A DNA stretch of 64,000 bases from Prorocentrum cordatum (GCA_963575745.1 CAUYUJ010003559.1:348423-412422); one strand, 5' to 3'. Counted from the first letter of the stretch, positions 41,331 to 52,813 are shown. A program made the numbers and translations. Notes: generated by a model not told the origin, from the sequence alone.

Positions 41331-42773
41331 TTGACCCCGACCGAGGCTCTGCAGCAATTTCTTGATGGCATCCAGACTGATGTAGATTTAGCCGTGAAAG
41401 GAGAACGCAAAGAGCAGCATGATGCTTGGACCGATTGGTGCGTCGCTGCCAAGGCCGCTGGCTCCAGGTTTCATAAGATAACAGCGGTGCGCCAGGTCCG
41501 AACAGCGATAATTGCACAAGGACTCAACGGCCCGACAGCCGACACTTTCAGCATTGTCCAGCACGAAGTATCGCTGCATGAGAAGCTCTGGGGTGCGTCT
41601 TCTGAGACTCCGCGGGCTTGGGTTCCTGATCGGTCGTCCTGTGAACGAGCCTCTGTTACAGCGATACGCGAGGTTGGGCGTAGTTTCTCGCGCAACACCT
41701 CGAGCAGTCTCGATCACGTTCATCCTCGATTCGTGCTGGCCATCGATGATTCAGGACTCGAAGTTTTAAATGCACCATGGCAAGCGTGCGAAGCTATCGG
41801 AACGCTTCCACGCCAGCTTCTGTGGGCGGTTCAACCAATGCTCCCCGAACCCAAAGGGGGGCACCGATTGACAGTACTGCATGCAGGCACGCACAGAATA
41901 TGGCAACGTCTCAGGCGACCACTGCTGGCCGAAGCGAGTCGCGTCGTCGACCGTCGTTATTGGGGGGCTTCCAAAGGCAGGTCAGCAGTGGATTGCGATT
42001 GGCTTCAAGCTGCAAGAAGCGAGAATGACGAAACTAGCAACCGATTTAGTGTTTTAATCTCTGCCGTTTTTTCCAACTACTATGAAACCATGACCCTGGT
42101 GGTCCGTCGGGATAAGTTCCTGCACTTCGGGGTGCCGACCTGTTTCTTGAAACTGGTTTACAATGTCTGGAAGGGCCCCGGGCTCCTGAGGTTGGGGCAG
42201 CACCGTGCCCGAAGCATCCTGTTCGCAAGCTGTGGCTTGCCTGCAGGCAACGTGTTTAACGATATAGCAATACAGATACATGCAGTACAGGAATTCGACT
42301 CTTTCCTTGTGCGGCAGCCACTGATAGATTTCCTCAGCTACATAGACGACGCCAGTGAAGATAGAGCCATAGCTAAGGGAATGGCAATCTCAGCTGGTCA
42401 GGATTTTAAGCAGTGCGTTCGACAATTGCAAGCTCAGCTCAACGGTAAGATAGCAGTAGTTTCGAATGATCCTGCCCTGGCACGCGAAGCAAGTCGTGAG
42501 CTAGGGTTCCCTCGCGAGGCAGCGCTGCGCAGCGTGGCTTGCCCGGGCGTGGATCAGTCCTGCGCCAGTCAGAGGCGCCACCCTAGAGTGCGTGGTATGC
42601 AGCGGGCGCGTTTCACTAAGATGAGATTTCGGCTTCGCAAGCACAAGAGGCTAGGGCGCACTGTAGCAGGCTGCACAAAGAAATCGTTCCAGCGAGTTTT
42701 GAAGACGGGAGTTTCAACAGGTGCTGCTTTTGGCGCCGAGGTCCGGGGCCAAAATAATTCGGAGTGGTTTTAG
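41331..42773 (+). CDS. LINE copy 3 reverse transcriptase (480-residue open frame)
   Basis: The longest intact LINE frame here. Fingers motif: EPKGGHRLTVLHAGTHRIW, then SKGRSAVDCDW. The motif A region reads ISAVFSNYYETM at 42060-42089: Val (codon GTT, 42066-42068) stands where the metal-binding Asp (GAT) is expected, so a single base change would abolish catalysis. Motif B is ASCGLPAGNVFNDIAIQI near 42229. Motif C is FLSYIDDASED with Asp-Asp at 42345-42350. The C-terminal 80 residues are basic. The frame overlaps the linker ORF at its start. The missing Asp and broken neighbours argue that it is dead despite being open. Confidence 0.75.
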   Translation: MTPTEALQQFLDGIQTDVDLAVKGERKEQHDAWTDWCVAAKAAGSRFHKITAVRQVRTAIIAQGLNGPTADTFSIVQHEVSLHEKLWGASSETPRAWVPDRSSCERASVTAIREVGRSFSRNTSSSLDHVHPRFVLAIDDSGLEVLNAPWQACEAIGTLPRQLLWAVQPMLPEPKGGHRLTVLHAGTHRIWQRLRRPLLAEASRVVDRRYWGASKGRSAVDCDWLQAARSENDETSNRFSVLISAVFSNYYETMTLVVRRDKFLHFGVPTCFLKLVYNVWKGPGLLRLGQHRARSILFASCGLPAGNVFNDIAIQIHAVQEFDSFLVRQPLIDFLSYIDDASEDRAIAKGMAISAGQDFKQCVRQLQAQLNGKIAVVSNDPALAREASRELGFPREAALRSVACPGVDQSCASQRRHPRVRGMQRARFTKMRFRLRKHKRLGRTVAGCTKKSFQRVLKTGVSTGAAFGAEVRGQNNSEWF

Positions 42774-43760
42774 TTCCGTCGGCTCAAGAGCCGAGTGCAT
42801 TCACCCCAGCATGGGGGAACTAGTTTAAGTTCGAAGATGGTGATTTTTGGGGACGAGAGCGCACGATCGGCCTTAGCTCCCGCGTTGCAGTGGTGTCGGA
42901 TGGTTTGGTTGTCTCAGTCTGATGCCGATCGCGCGCTGGCCCCCACGTCTGAACTCTGCCGAATGTGGACGGAGTCCAAAGTTCCCAACCCCAAGTCTCG
43001 GCGCGACAGCAAAGGGCCCCTCGCAAGAGCGCGTCTCGCAGCTCGACGCGCTGGCCGGGACGCCCCGCAGCCTCTACTGTGGGTAGACCACAATGGTCTC
43101 GAGGTCAATGTTGGTCAGCCCACGCCGGCCTTACTCTTTGATTTGCTCGAAGCATGGCTCCAGCGGCAGCGCGAAAAAGCGCTGGCACGCAAGCTTGGTT
43201 TCGAGAGCAAGTACTGCGCCACTTTCAACCTCATCCGCGACCCGATTTGTTCGGAGGGCAGCAAAAAGATGACGCGCTACCATCAGTTCCTTGTCAGATG
43301 CTGTGCATGTGACGCTATCTGGACAGAAGAAAGAGCGCGTCTTGCTGGCTACCAGACCTCAGGACGATGCCCTTGCGGGCAGGTCGACACTTTGAAGCGT
43401 CGTCTCTTTTCCTTGCAGCCTCCCTGAAGTCCGAGATGCAAGAGAGGCTGCTGACTTACCCCAGGATTTTCTGGATGCAGATCGAGATAGTGCTGATTTG
43501 ATTTTTTCCCCGAGGGTTCTTCGTCTTTGATCCTGTCGAGGTCCCCCCCCGTGTGCGTCGTCCGATTGTCGTGTTCTTGGGGGGAATGGCGAAGAGATCC
43601 CTCGGTCTCCCGAGCAGGTGGGACAGCTTCTGGGGGAGCATGGTCTTATGAAGTTAGCCGCGGATGGATCCTGCACCAAGCAACCACTAAGGTGTCGTCG
43701 GAAGGCTGCATGGGCCATAACGTTGTTGCGGCCTAAGAGCGATGACGTCTTGTTGTTGTG
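42774..43760 (+). pseudogene. LINE copy 3 zinc region and truncated RNase H
   Basis: Frame 42795-43427 encodes IFGDESARSALAPALQWCRM, later YHQFLVRCCACDAIWTEERA and TSGRCPCGQVDTLKRRLFSL. The CPCG-x-x-D-T block is like zinc regions after LINE RTs (zf-RVT). In another frame, KLAADGSCTKQPLRCRRKAA then WAITLL at about 43650-43725 is the first RNase H strand with its Asp. The rest of RNase H is absent: CT-rich DNA begins at about 43780. So the element is truncated or interrupted here. Confidence 0.55.
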
Positions 43761-43795
43761 GTGATGTCACCTCCCGTCCTTTTCAGGCGCCGTCC

Positions 43796-44960
43796 ATCCA
43801 TCCTCCTCCTCCTCGCTCTCCTTCTCCCCCCCTCCTTCCCTTCTCCTCTTCTTCCTCCCCCTCCTCCTCCTCCTCCTCCTCGCCATCGCGCCAGAGGCCC
43901 GAAAGCATCCCCAGGGAAAGCCGAGACGAGGGGGAACGACAGGGGGGGGTCTGGCCCAGGGGGGCGAACACCGAGCTAGAGTCAGCGATGCATCGCCGAT
44001 ATCGGCGACGGGCCCCCGATAGTAAATTCGAGCGATCCTCGGGTTGAGCTATCGGGCGCGTTATCGACGATCAGTCGGCGATTGGGCGGTTGGGCGTCGA
44101 TGCATCCCCATTTGGCGCATTCCCCCCCCCTAACGTTGCCCCTAAGAGAGGGCAGGCGCACGCGTCGACTGGCGGACGCGTGGGGCGGCAGAGGAGCTGA
44201 CGGAGCTGGGCGGGGCCGGATCGGACCTGAAGGGCGTCGCGACGCGAACGAGCGAGCGAGCGCCGAGGGGGAGGTGGAGGAGGAGGAGAGGGCGGAGAGG
44301 GGAGGAGGGGTAGGGGGAGGAGAGGGCGGAGAAGGGGGAGGAGGAGGGGCAGGAGGAGGAAGAGGAGGAGGAGGAGGAGGAAAATGGGGGAGCACCACGC
44401 TGACGATCGAAGTCATCGCATTAATGTGAGCATGCAAACAAGTAAATACCCGTCAGAGAAATCAGCCTCCTCGCGCTTTCTCATGTCAGGGACTCTGTCG
44501 AAGACTCGCTGCCATTGCTCCTCAGCATGGGCGCGAGAGGAACATCCAAATTGCACAAGGCCTCGGACTTGATGAGGAGGGGGAGGTGGAAGCGAAGGAG
44601 GAATAGAAGGAGGAGGAACGGGAGGAAGAGGAGGAACAGGAGGAAACGGACGAGGAGGAAAACGACGAGGAGGAAAAGAAGGCGGAGGGGGAGGTGGAGG
44701 ACGAGGAGGAGGAGGAAGAGGATGAGGAGGAGGAGGACGAGGAGGAGGAGGAGGAGGAGGAGAAGGAGGAGGAGGAGGAGGAGAAGGAGGAGGAAAAGGA
44801 GCAGGAAGAGGAGGAGGACGAGGACGAGGAGGACGAGGAGGAAACGCGGGGGAAGGAAAAGGGGGAAGGGGAAGAGGAGGAGGAAAGAAGAGGGGAGGGA
44901 AAAAAAGAGGGGAGGAGGGGGAGGAGAAGGGGGAAGAGGGGAAGGAGGGGGAGGAGGGGT
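43796..44960. repeat. (TCC)n and (GGA)n tracts around unique DNA
   Basis: Tracts lie at about 43798-43885 (CTC on plus), 44262-44395 (GGA on plus) and 44568-44960 (GGA on plus, with GAC and GAA variants). Unique DNA at 43890-44260 and 44396-44567 shows no gene. The Arg- or Glu-rich open frames are artefacts of the repeats. Confidence 0.9.
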
Positions 44961-45473
44961 GCACGCTCCGCCTGGAGCCCGCCCGTGCCCACCGGGGCCG
45001 CCGATGCAACTTCACGAAACCGCGCTTGCCGGCTGGATGCGCGGACGGACCAGTGGATGGAGCGATGCGGCTCGAGGAGGCGGCGGAGGGCACGGACGAG
45101 CATGACCAGGGCCAGGATCCTCGCTCCACGATCCTCGATCATAAAACCTCAACCATCAATTCTCGAGCCTGCCGCCTCGCGCCACAAAATCTCGTTCCTG
45201 CCATGCCCACCCTGAGAGAATGATAGGGAAGGGCCGGGCCGGCCCGGCCGGCCCAGGGCGGCGGGGAACAAGAGACAATCTCGAGTCGCGGTGGGTTGCG
45301 TCCTCTGGCACACCGCGGAAACAACTGGCGCCCGCCGCGAGCAAGGCACGGGCCTCGCAGGGGATCCCTTTCCAGGCTGTCGGTCGGGTTGTTTTTTCGA
45401 CTCATTCGGCGCGACCGTTTTGTGATGGTTTTCGATTTCCTATGCAAATACGCACCCCTCCCAAACATCAGCA
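44961..45473. other. no gene recognised
   Basis: GC-rich unique DNA between triplet tracts. No domain, RNA gene or clear repeat. Confidence 0.3.
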
Positions 45474-45600
45474 TCATCAGCATCATCATCACCACCACCA
45501 CCATCATCATCATCACCATCCTAGAATCGTCATCGTCAGTATCATCACCTCATTTTCCTCGCGTCTGCCATCAAGAATCATCGTCATCATCACCACTCAG
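45474..45600. repeat. imperfect (CAT)n/(CAC)n microsatellite
   Basis: CAT, ATC and CAC triplets in runs, interrupted by unique bases near 45525-45580. Confidence 0.85.
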
Positions 45601-47639
45601 GATCGCCAGAGCAGCGCCGACCTTCGCCGTGGGATGGAGGAGTCCAAGAAGGCATATGGCAAGGACCAATTCATACCGCCCCAGCCAGGCTGGCGTCGCA
45701 TTGAACCTAATCGGCGAGGCCACCACTCGCAAAATCTGCCCGACATGCTGCTGCCAGCGCCGCCGACAGGTCAGGGGGGGGCACTGGGATCTCGGCCAAA
45801 AGCTGGGCCACGGCCCCGTTGGCGACCCGCTGCGTGCCCTCAATTCCCGAAAGACGTTGGAGCGGACTATGACGCCCGCCGTCGGCCGCTGCAGCTTCGG
45901 CGCGGCCTTGTGATGTTGCAGCAGCTGTGTCAAAGGCGCGCGAACGCCCGTCGCGGCGGCGCACGCTGTGGCCCCGTGCGCACAGGTTCCCCACGTAGAA
46001 GGGCCCTGGCCATTGTGCGAGGTTGACGTCTTCTTCCCGTCCATCCGCATCTGCGCGGCGCGAGCCCCGAAAAGCGTCGCGGACACGCGCGGCAAGGAGC
46101 AGCCGCCGTCTGCGCGCCGGCCGTCGCCCCGTTGCCATGGTGCCATCGCTTGGATCGACGCGCGCGCGGACGCGTTGTCAGCGAATTCCTTTGCCAGGAT
46201 GGTCCCCCCCGCTGACTGCGGGGACCTCGGTGAGTTTTTCTGCGGGGCCCCACTGTATGCGCCGCCGCCAGGCGGCCATAGGAAAAGGCGAAATCCTGCG
46301 ATCGACCGCCCTGGCAGGGGCGCCGCTGCCTGCCCCCGCCAAGCGCATGTACTTGCCACGCGATTACGCGCGCAGATGGCGGCCGCATGCGGCCGCGAAT
46401 AATTGCTCTCAACCACTCCATGGCAGCGCGGTGGCGGTGCATGACAGCGAAGGGCCCCCGGGACTGATGCGCCGCCCCGAAATATGCACCGCGTAAAAGC
46501 GCTGTATTTTGCGCGCGCAGCCGCGCGCCGAAATTAGCTGCGCGCGCGACATGCAGTTGCTGCGAGATTACCCTGCAACCCACCGCCGAAACAAGCATCC
46601 GATCCCCCCCCCGCGACGGAAAACCAATCCGCGGCGGAGACGCGCGCGCGTGGGCCGCAGAATCCTCAGGGCGGTCGCCCCGCGCATTCCTTGCGTCTGC
46701 TGATCCACCCGAGGTCGCCGCGTTTTCCGCGCCGCCCGCGCCGAAGCGGCGAAGCGCCTCGACGGGGTCGGGGGCGCGCTCGAGTCGGAGCTCAGGCCGC
46801 GGCACTTCGGCGGGCGTTCTTCGCCCACGACGCCTGCAACTTCACACTTGAAAGCCTTCGCCGCCTCCTCCTGTGAGAAGCCTTGCCCGACCCGAAGCGC
46901 TTCTCGGCCAAGCTGTTCCAAATTGGGCACTCTCGAGCGTGCTGGGGCATGTCCGGGTCGAGCTTTGCCTCGGCCACGGCGCCGACGTCGCTTTCGCCCG
47001 CGGCCCAATCCAGGCGGGCCGCGCGCGCGGCGCCGGGCGGGCGCAAAAACGAATGGGCTTCTGCGGCGGCGGCGATCATTGTGGAGCGAGATGGGCGAGG
47101 CCGGCGAAGCCTTCGGGGCAGCCCGCGAGACGCGGCGGGGGCCGCTCCGCCGCTGCATCGCCGTGCCACTGGAGTGCCCCCCCTGCCGTTGCAGCCGCCG
47201 TTCCAGGCCGCGCGCCGAGGGAAGGCGAGGGCCCCGGCCGCGCGGCTCTCGTCCATTCTACGCGCGGAAGCCCCGAGAGCGCAAAGATGGCATCCGAGAA
47301 GTCCTTGCCAGAGGGCCCCCGCGTCGGCGAGAGAAAGAGCAGGCGGCCCGCGCGCTGCTCCGCGGCTGCGGGCCAGAGGGGCCAAATGACCAATTCTTCT
47401 CGCAGCACTGGCGCCCAAAGATGACGTCGGGGGGCATGTAATTGAGCGCGCGCGCGCCGCGATCGACGTCGCCCTTGCGCGGGCTCTCCAGCAGCCCGAA
47501 GGCGGGATCTGCCATCGCGCGCATGCCTAGGTCGGCGATCGCCGCCCGAGGGAATGGAGAGAGGGGGGGGGGGGGGGGGCGCGAGGGCGACCCCCGGGGG
47601 GGAGGAAAGGAGGGCCAGGGCAGGACGACGACCATTTGC
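45601..47639. other. very GC-rich DNA without a recognisable gene
   Basis: Overlapping long open frames on both strands are expected at this base composition. None shows a domain I recognise. If the endonuclease tail at 47640-47817 belongs to a LINE on the minus strand, the RT should lie here, but no F/YxDD-type motif was found. Confidence 0.35.
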
Positions 47640-47817
47640 GGAAAGGGGGGCCGACGTAATGCGGTTCATCCAAAACCATGAGACCACGGATGTCCAAATC
47701 TGCCTGATTGGAGATGACCCAGTCCATCCGGTGCCGAGCCGAGCGCGGCGTGACTGCCCTGGTCGCAAAGCGTTCCGCCGCGGGCATCTCGCGGATCTGC
47801 CCTTCTCGCAACCCCAT
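47640..47817 (-). pseudogene. possible LINE endonuclease tail
   Basis: The minus strand reads SARHRMDWVISNQADLDIRG, then LMVLDEPHYVGPPF. The pattern I-D-W-V-x-S followed about 25 residues later by Pro-x-x resembles the last two strands of EEP endonucleases, with the catalytic His not kept in this frame (a neighbouring frame continues MVVVLPWPSFPP). The match is short and no other part of the element was found. Confidence 0.25.
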
Positions 47818-48445
47818 GTTCCGCGCGGTCCCGCCGCTGCTTCGAGCCCTTGCAGATTTGTTTTCTGGCGCGCCCGTCGCTGGCGCGCCGCGCTGCCGCG
47901 GCCCTCGAATCGAATTTGAACTGCGCTCGGGAGGCCGGATTCGAACTGGATTTCTTTTCGAGCGCGGCTTGAACTCGAATCGAGTTCAGGGGGCGGGTGG
48001 TGGTGGGTGGGGGGGGGGCGCGGCTGCCCTGGTGGCGGCTGGTCTGCTTAGCTGAGCGGGGCAACTTAGCCGCTGATATGTTGAGGTATATGCAGATATA
48101 GTTGACTTATCTTGACGTGGAACACAAACGACTTAACACCTAGTTGGTATGTGACCCACATCTGAAATATGTTTGACTTATAAATCACATACAATTCAAA
48201 GCTAAGACAAAGCTAAGTCAAAGCTAAGTCAAAACTAATTCGAAACATACTTGGCACAGGCAGGTGCATGAGCTACAAAGGCTGAAATCCTGCGAGTGCA
48301 CGATCAGCGCGAGGGGCGCGACCACCTGGGTGATTTGCCCCTCCCTCGAGCGGGGGCGAAGGCGGGGTTCGGGGGCAAACCCAGACAGAGGGGGAAGGGG
48401 GCGGGGGAAGAGGCGGGGGAGTGAGACGAAACATCCGCGCCCGAC
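47818..48445. other. no gene recognised
   Basis: Contains an AT-rich island at 48060-48260 with a repeated AAGCTAAGTCAAA motif (about 48203-48235) within GC-rich DNA. No domain is seen. Confidence 0.35.
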
Positions 48446-50690
48446 TTGAGACTTCAACGAGGGGGCCAAACCCGCCTTTATTCCTTCCGCGCTATGCTGC
48501 TCAAGCGGTTGGCTCGCCACCGCTGCTTTGCCCGCATTTCTGGCATGTCGTATCAGCCGTCGCATTTCGGGCGCATCGTCGCCCATGTATTCATGGCTAC
48601 TTCCTCAAAAAAGCGCATTGCCGTCGACACTTCGGCGGCTACTTCTTCAAAGAAACGCAGAATCATGCTCTCGAGGGGAGCGCCTTCCTTGTCATTGAGC
48701 AAATTGCAGCATATTGCCAGAGAATGCGGGGACGCTGGCTCCGAACAAGGCATGCGCAGGGTGTTGCACAAAGAGTTGGGCATGCAAGCGCCGTTCGGCG
48801 AACTGTTGCAAACTACCGATGTTGACCTTGTCGACGAGGATCTATGCCCTGCTCTATGCTGCAGCCCGTTCGCGTTGCTGCATTGTTTGCGCAGCAGCGA
48901 ATGACGTTTCAGACGACCTTGGTTTTGCTGACTTGTCTGAGAAATGCCGCAGCGGAACATCTTCATTAATTTTGCATGCTGGCAAGCTGCAAGTTGCCAG
49001 CCCGCTTCACCCCGACCACGCAAAACAGCTGCAAGCTATATATATATATATATACATACATGCGCTGCCGCGAATCCCGACGACAGCCGCCCCCCCAATG
49101 GAAGGTCCCTCAAACATATCACGAAGAGAACTTCACAAATCCAGAACTGCGAACGCGGGGGCGCCCTGATTCCAAGGCGGCCGACTGGACTGTCAGAGAG
49201 GCCCCGAGGTGGGCGAGGTCTCGCGACGAGGCTTGGTGGGCATTGCGTTTCATCCCCGCTGAGCCCCAAGAGAAAGTGGCGGCTGGCCTCAGCGGCCTGA
49301 TTAGGCAACTCCTGAAACGCGCGTTGTGTTTCTTCGTGGTTTCTTGTGCTGTTTGTTTTTTTCTTTTTTTTCAACGAGGGGGCGCGTGACCTTGCCGCGG
49401 GGATCCTGCCACCCAGCAGACGCGGCGGACGCGCGGAATACACTGGGAGATGTTCTTGCGTGGTGCAAGACGAGGAAGCGCGCAAAATGCTTTGGTCGGT
49501 AAAAAGCGCTTCGGGGTTCAAGGCTTGCGTCTGTTGTGGGAACGTGTTTCGGGCGCCCAGGTATACCATAGAAGGCTCTGCATATGCTCGGCATCCCCAA
49601 GACGCTGTGCCATCATATCTCGTTCTGCACACGCCAAATTCATTCGCGCAGATGGTTGACGAACTGAACAGGACGAAGCCGTTGCTGGCCCCGGGCCGAT
49701 TCGCAGTAAAAGAAAGAACCTGCGGAGTGAATTACAAACCTCAATCGATGTTGCGCGACCCTCTTCTAAGGCAATACCTCAATGCCGTCAAACGTACCTC
49801 CTGGGATTTGATGCACTGTTTGGTGGCATCAGGGGGGGGGGCCTGCCAAGTAGAGGTAAATGCTTTCTGTGCGAAGCTCACCTCCGAACCGCATTGTATA
49901 GGCCTCGGATCATTGGACAAAGTTCAGCAATCGGTTTTGTGGCCGAACGGTTCGCTGCCCAACAATTTCTCCAATATCGTGTTCAGAGTGATGGGCGCTG
50001 TTTGAAAGCATGGGCAGGCGAGACTATATGCGCCGTGCACGCGCTACTAAAATCAGCCGATCTGGTGTTAGTTCCAAGCGGGACGCTGCTAGAGGAGACG
50101 CGTTGCTTGCGCCTGAGTTCCGAAATATTGGATATGCTATCTACCCCCGCATGCGCTGCCAGCAACATTAGGGAAATGGAGGCCACCTTGACCGAGCACC
50201 ACAAGCTCATCAAATAAGTACACGGGGCATCTTATACCAAACCGGAACTTCATCACACGCACCACATCCCTCGCACTATCGATGGCGTCGGCGACGCCCT
50301 GGCTTGCTTTTCCACAGAGCGCAAACATAAGTTTGCGAAGACCATCGGGCAACGCCCGAGCGGCGAACATTGGGAATACCAAGCTATGGAACGAAAGGTG
50401 CTGGACGTCCTTTTGCGGTCCGATGGAGAGCTGAAGTCTGAGTGGCTAGCAGGTCGCGCGGTGCGCGATGACCAGTCTGCGCGTTTGACGCAGCAAGCGC
50501 ACGACATCACTGACACTTTAGGATTGGTCCAATCATCAACTAAGATGGTCACTGACATTGGGGAATTGCGCCCGAACATGCATGTGCTGGCATCAACTCC
50601 TGGCGGGCATCGCTTAGGGAAAATTTGTAATTTCGCTGGTGGCCGCCCGATGTTATCTAAATCACATCTGCACTGTGTATGATGGACGCC
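48446..50690 (+). pseudogene. transposase-like multicopy dinoflagellate protein, frameshifted
   Basis: Coding-like segments follow each other on the plus strand in changing frames: SSKKRRIMLSRGAPSLSLSK (near 48650), then a gap with a (TA)n run at 49036-49052, EKVAAGLSGLIRQLLKR near 49270, FFNEGARDLAAGI near 49370, DEEARKMLWSVKSASGFKAC then VCCGNVFRAP near 49470 (C-x2-C), KRTSWDLMHCLVASGGG near 49790, ACFSTERKHKFAKTI near 50305, and a tail to 50690. A Cys pair, then W-D-x-M-H and then E-R-K-H-K, in one order, fits my recollection of a protein family present in many dinoflagellate copies and suggestive of a DDE-type transposase. The class is uncertain. At least three frame changes make this copy inactive. 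Confidence 0.5.
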
Positions 50691-51524
50691 GCTATTGTCG
50701 AGCCTGGGCGGTGTCTGGGTCCCGAGTACGATTGAAAAGCGTTGCTGCGCGGCGCGCGAGGTGGCGCGGGCCATCACCGTCACCAAATACCGCGATGGGA
50801 TCAAACCAACCACGCCGCAACTCCCAAGCTTGAATCTCGCATGAGCACTTACGCGGGCACCCGCCAGATGCGCAAGCAAAGTCAAACATCACATCTGCAT
50901 CATCACCCCTCCACATCCTCATGATTGTCACCGCCCTCCACCTCGGCCCACATGCTTGCCGATATGGTGGAGAATTGGCTCGCCACCCCGCGTCGTCCTC
51001 ATCAATATTCGTGCATTTGGGAGCTGGCTCGCCACTCCGACCTCTTCTGCCTCGAATGCCCCCCCCCCCCCCCCCCTCCGCCCCCATCCCCCCCCACCCA
51101 CCCCACCCCCCCTCCTTCTCCAGATGCCCCTTCTGCGCGAGAAATGCGCGCAAGCATGGGGATCCGCGCCCCCGCTCCGAGCGAGGGAAAGGTTGGGGGA
51201 GGCGGAGGGGGGAAAGGATAGGGGTAGAAGGGTGCAGCAGCGATGAGACTGCGAACGGTGGGCGGGGGTGGGTGGGGGGTCACGGCGGCTCCTCCGATAG
51301 CCAGCTTCGCTCAAGCACGGCGTCTTCCGCGGTGACCCTGCCGCGCCACGACGATGTTGATGTCGACCTCCACATCTAAATTCCGATGCCTGGCGGCGCC
51401 CTGGCCAGCCAAGACAGGGCAATACTTTTGAAAATAATGCAACAAGGAAGCTGGTTGCACGGCGACAACAAGAGACAGACGCGATTGGCGCGGCTGCCTC
51501 TCTATACTGAAGGGGCGTCAACAC
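50691..51524. other. no gene recognised
   Basis: The first ~150 bp may still belong to the preceding protein's tail. A C-run of about 17 lies near 51059-51077 with CCCCA-rich flanks. No domain is seen. Confidence 0.35.
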
Positions 51525-52325
51525 ATGCAAGTGCGAGCATGCCAACTCGCGAAGCAACTCATAGAGGCGAACGGCCAGGACGGAGGCAAACGCCCGCGCC
51601 CGCCGACGCCCTCGACCCCCCCGCGCACGCAGCCCGCAGACAAGGAGCAGCCGCGCGAGCAGCAAGATGACGCAGAGTTGCAAACCCAGTCAGGGTGGCA
51701 GGATGCTGAGTCGTTTGCTGCTGAGTGGCAGGCTCCGCAATTGCGGCGCGAAGACGACTGGCACGGGGCGCAGTGGCACCCGCCGCAGCCATCGCAGTGG
51801 CAGGCTGGGTGGTGGCCAGCTGAGTCGCTGCATCAGCAGCAGCAGCAGCCGCAACAGCAGCAGGCGCAAGCAGCCGCAGCAGCAGCAGCAGCCGCAGCAG
51901 CCGCAACAGCAGCAGCAGCCGCAGCAGCCGCAGCAGCCGCAGCAGCAGCCCCGCCCTGCAGCCGCAGCAGCAGCAGCGCCGCGCAGCAACAGCAGCCGCA
52001 TCAGCAGAAGCAGCCGCAGCCGCTCCGGGAGCAGCACTCCCAGCCACACCACCCGTGGGAGCAGACGGTTCACCAGCAGAACGCCGCATGGCAGCAGCTG
52101 GTGATGCAGTGGAGGGCGGCGAAGAGCTGGGACGACATCGCAGAGCTGGGGCGACAGAGCTGGGCGTTCCAGGCCCAGGGAATATACGCCGCCACCACCT
52201 GCCTCCCCCCCCCCTCCCCCTCCCTCCTCTACGTTTCTTCTCTCCAAAGGGGGGGGGGGGGATTCGGGGGGTGGGGGAGGTGGCGGGGTATGCGTTTTGG
52301 CCCCATCAGGGTTCCACATCTTTGA
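51525..52325 (+). CDS. Gln/Ala-rich open frame (hypothetical)
   Basis: The frame begins MQVRACQLAKQLIEANGQDG and runs through a Trp/Gln-rich, compositionally unusual segment (WQDAESFAAEWQAPQLRRED), a Gln run, an Ala run of 25 or more interrupted by Thr (GCA/GCC codons, about 51865-51950), a second Gln/His/Pro segment and WEQTVHQQNAAWQQLVMQW. The CAG/GCA repeat also opens other frames, so coding is not certain. The Trp-bearing segments outside the repeat favour this frame. No known domain. The last 40 residues run into C- and G-runs and are unlikely to be real. Confidence 0.35.
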   Translation: MQVRACQLAKQLIEANGQDGGKRPRPPTPSTPPRTQPADKEQPREQQDDAELQTQSGWQDAESFAAEWQAPQLRREDDWHGAQWHPPQPSQWQAGWWPAESLHQQQQQPQQQQAQAAAAAAAAAAAATAAAAAAAAAAAAAAPPCSRSSSSAAQQQQPHQQKQPQPLREQHSQPHHPWEQTVHQQNAAWQQLVMQWRAAKSWDDIAELGRQSWAFQAQGIYAATTCLPPPSPSLLYVSSLQRGGGGFGGWGRWRGMRFGPIRVPHL

Positions 52326-52487
52326 CGAAGCCTCCGCTGCCGAGACCCATTGGGTGGGTGCGACAGCGGGGGGCTGCGGAGAGAGCGGGGGCCCTGCTGA
52401 AAGCGCTCGAAGAGCATCGAATCCCTCAATCTGGCGAAGAGGACCCAAGTGAAACAAATCCCTCATCTCGACTTTCCATGTTTAGAT

Positions 52488-52813
52488 GCGGGGGGGGGGG
52501 GGGGGGGGGGGGGGGACGTAGAGGCGCGTTCGCGCGGGAGGGAGGGCTCAGGAATTGGGGGCGGCGGGTGCGCGAGAGCATGCGGCGGCGAGCCGACCGC
52601 TGAAGACGACGAGGATGGCGGCGATAAGTTCGATGACGACGCGGGCGACGACGACAACGGCTGCCCCCCGCCTCACGGGGAGGATATTCGAAGATAACTC
52701 GCGGGGCCCGTTCCTTCTCAATGTGCCTATTTTCTTGTTCTTCCAAAGGGGGAACTTCTGGCCTCTTGAGGCCCCCTCGAACCCGCGGCCCGAACGAGGT
52801 GGGGGGGGGGGGG
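52488..52813. repeat. long G homopolymers
   Basis: A run of about 25 G at 52491-52515 and about 14 G at 52800-52813. Between them is unique DNA with no gene recognised. Such runs break reading frames and are prone to base-calling error. Confidence 0.85.

Larger units (their letters stand above)
38214..43760 (+). mobile_element. LINE (non-LTR retrotransposon) copy 3, 3'-truncated
   Basis: Starts with a short (TCC)n tract, a full DinoSL and a second truncated DinoSL (38233-38269). ORF1 (38419-39597), EEP endonuclease (about 40213-40830), RT (41331-42773), zinc region and the first RNase H strand (about 43640-43740) follow. RNase H is cut off and replaced by CT-rich DNA at about 43760. Sequence differs enough from copy 2 to belong to another lineage. 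Confidence 0.8.

Noticed and set aside
42770-42795. CCGT followed by CGGCTCAAG, a possible leader with an internal deletion
   Set aside because: The central leader bases are missing and it lies inside LINE copy 3 between RT and zinc region. Too short to support.
45571-47418. Several 200-290 residue open frames on both strands
   Set aside because: Expected at this very high GC. No domain or coding asymmetry I could support.
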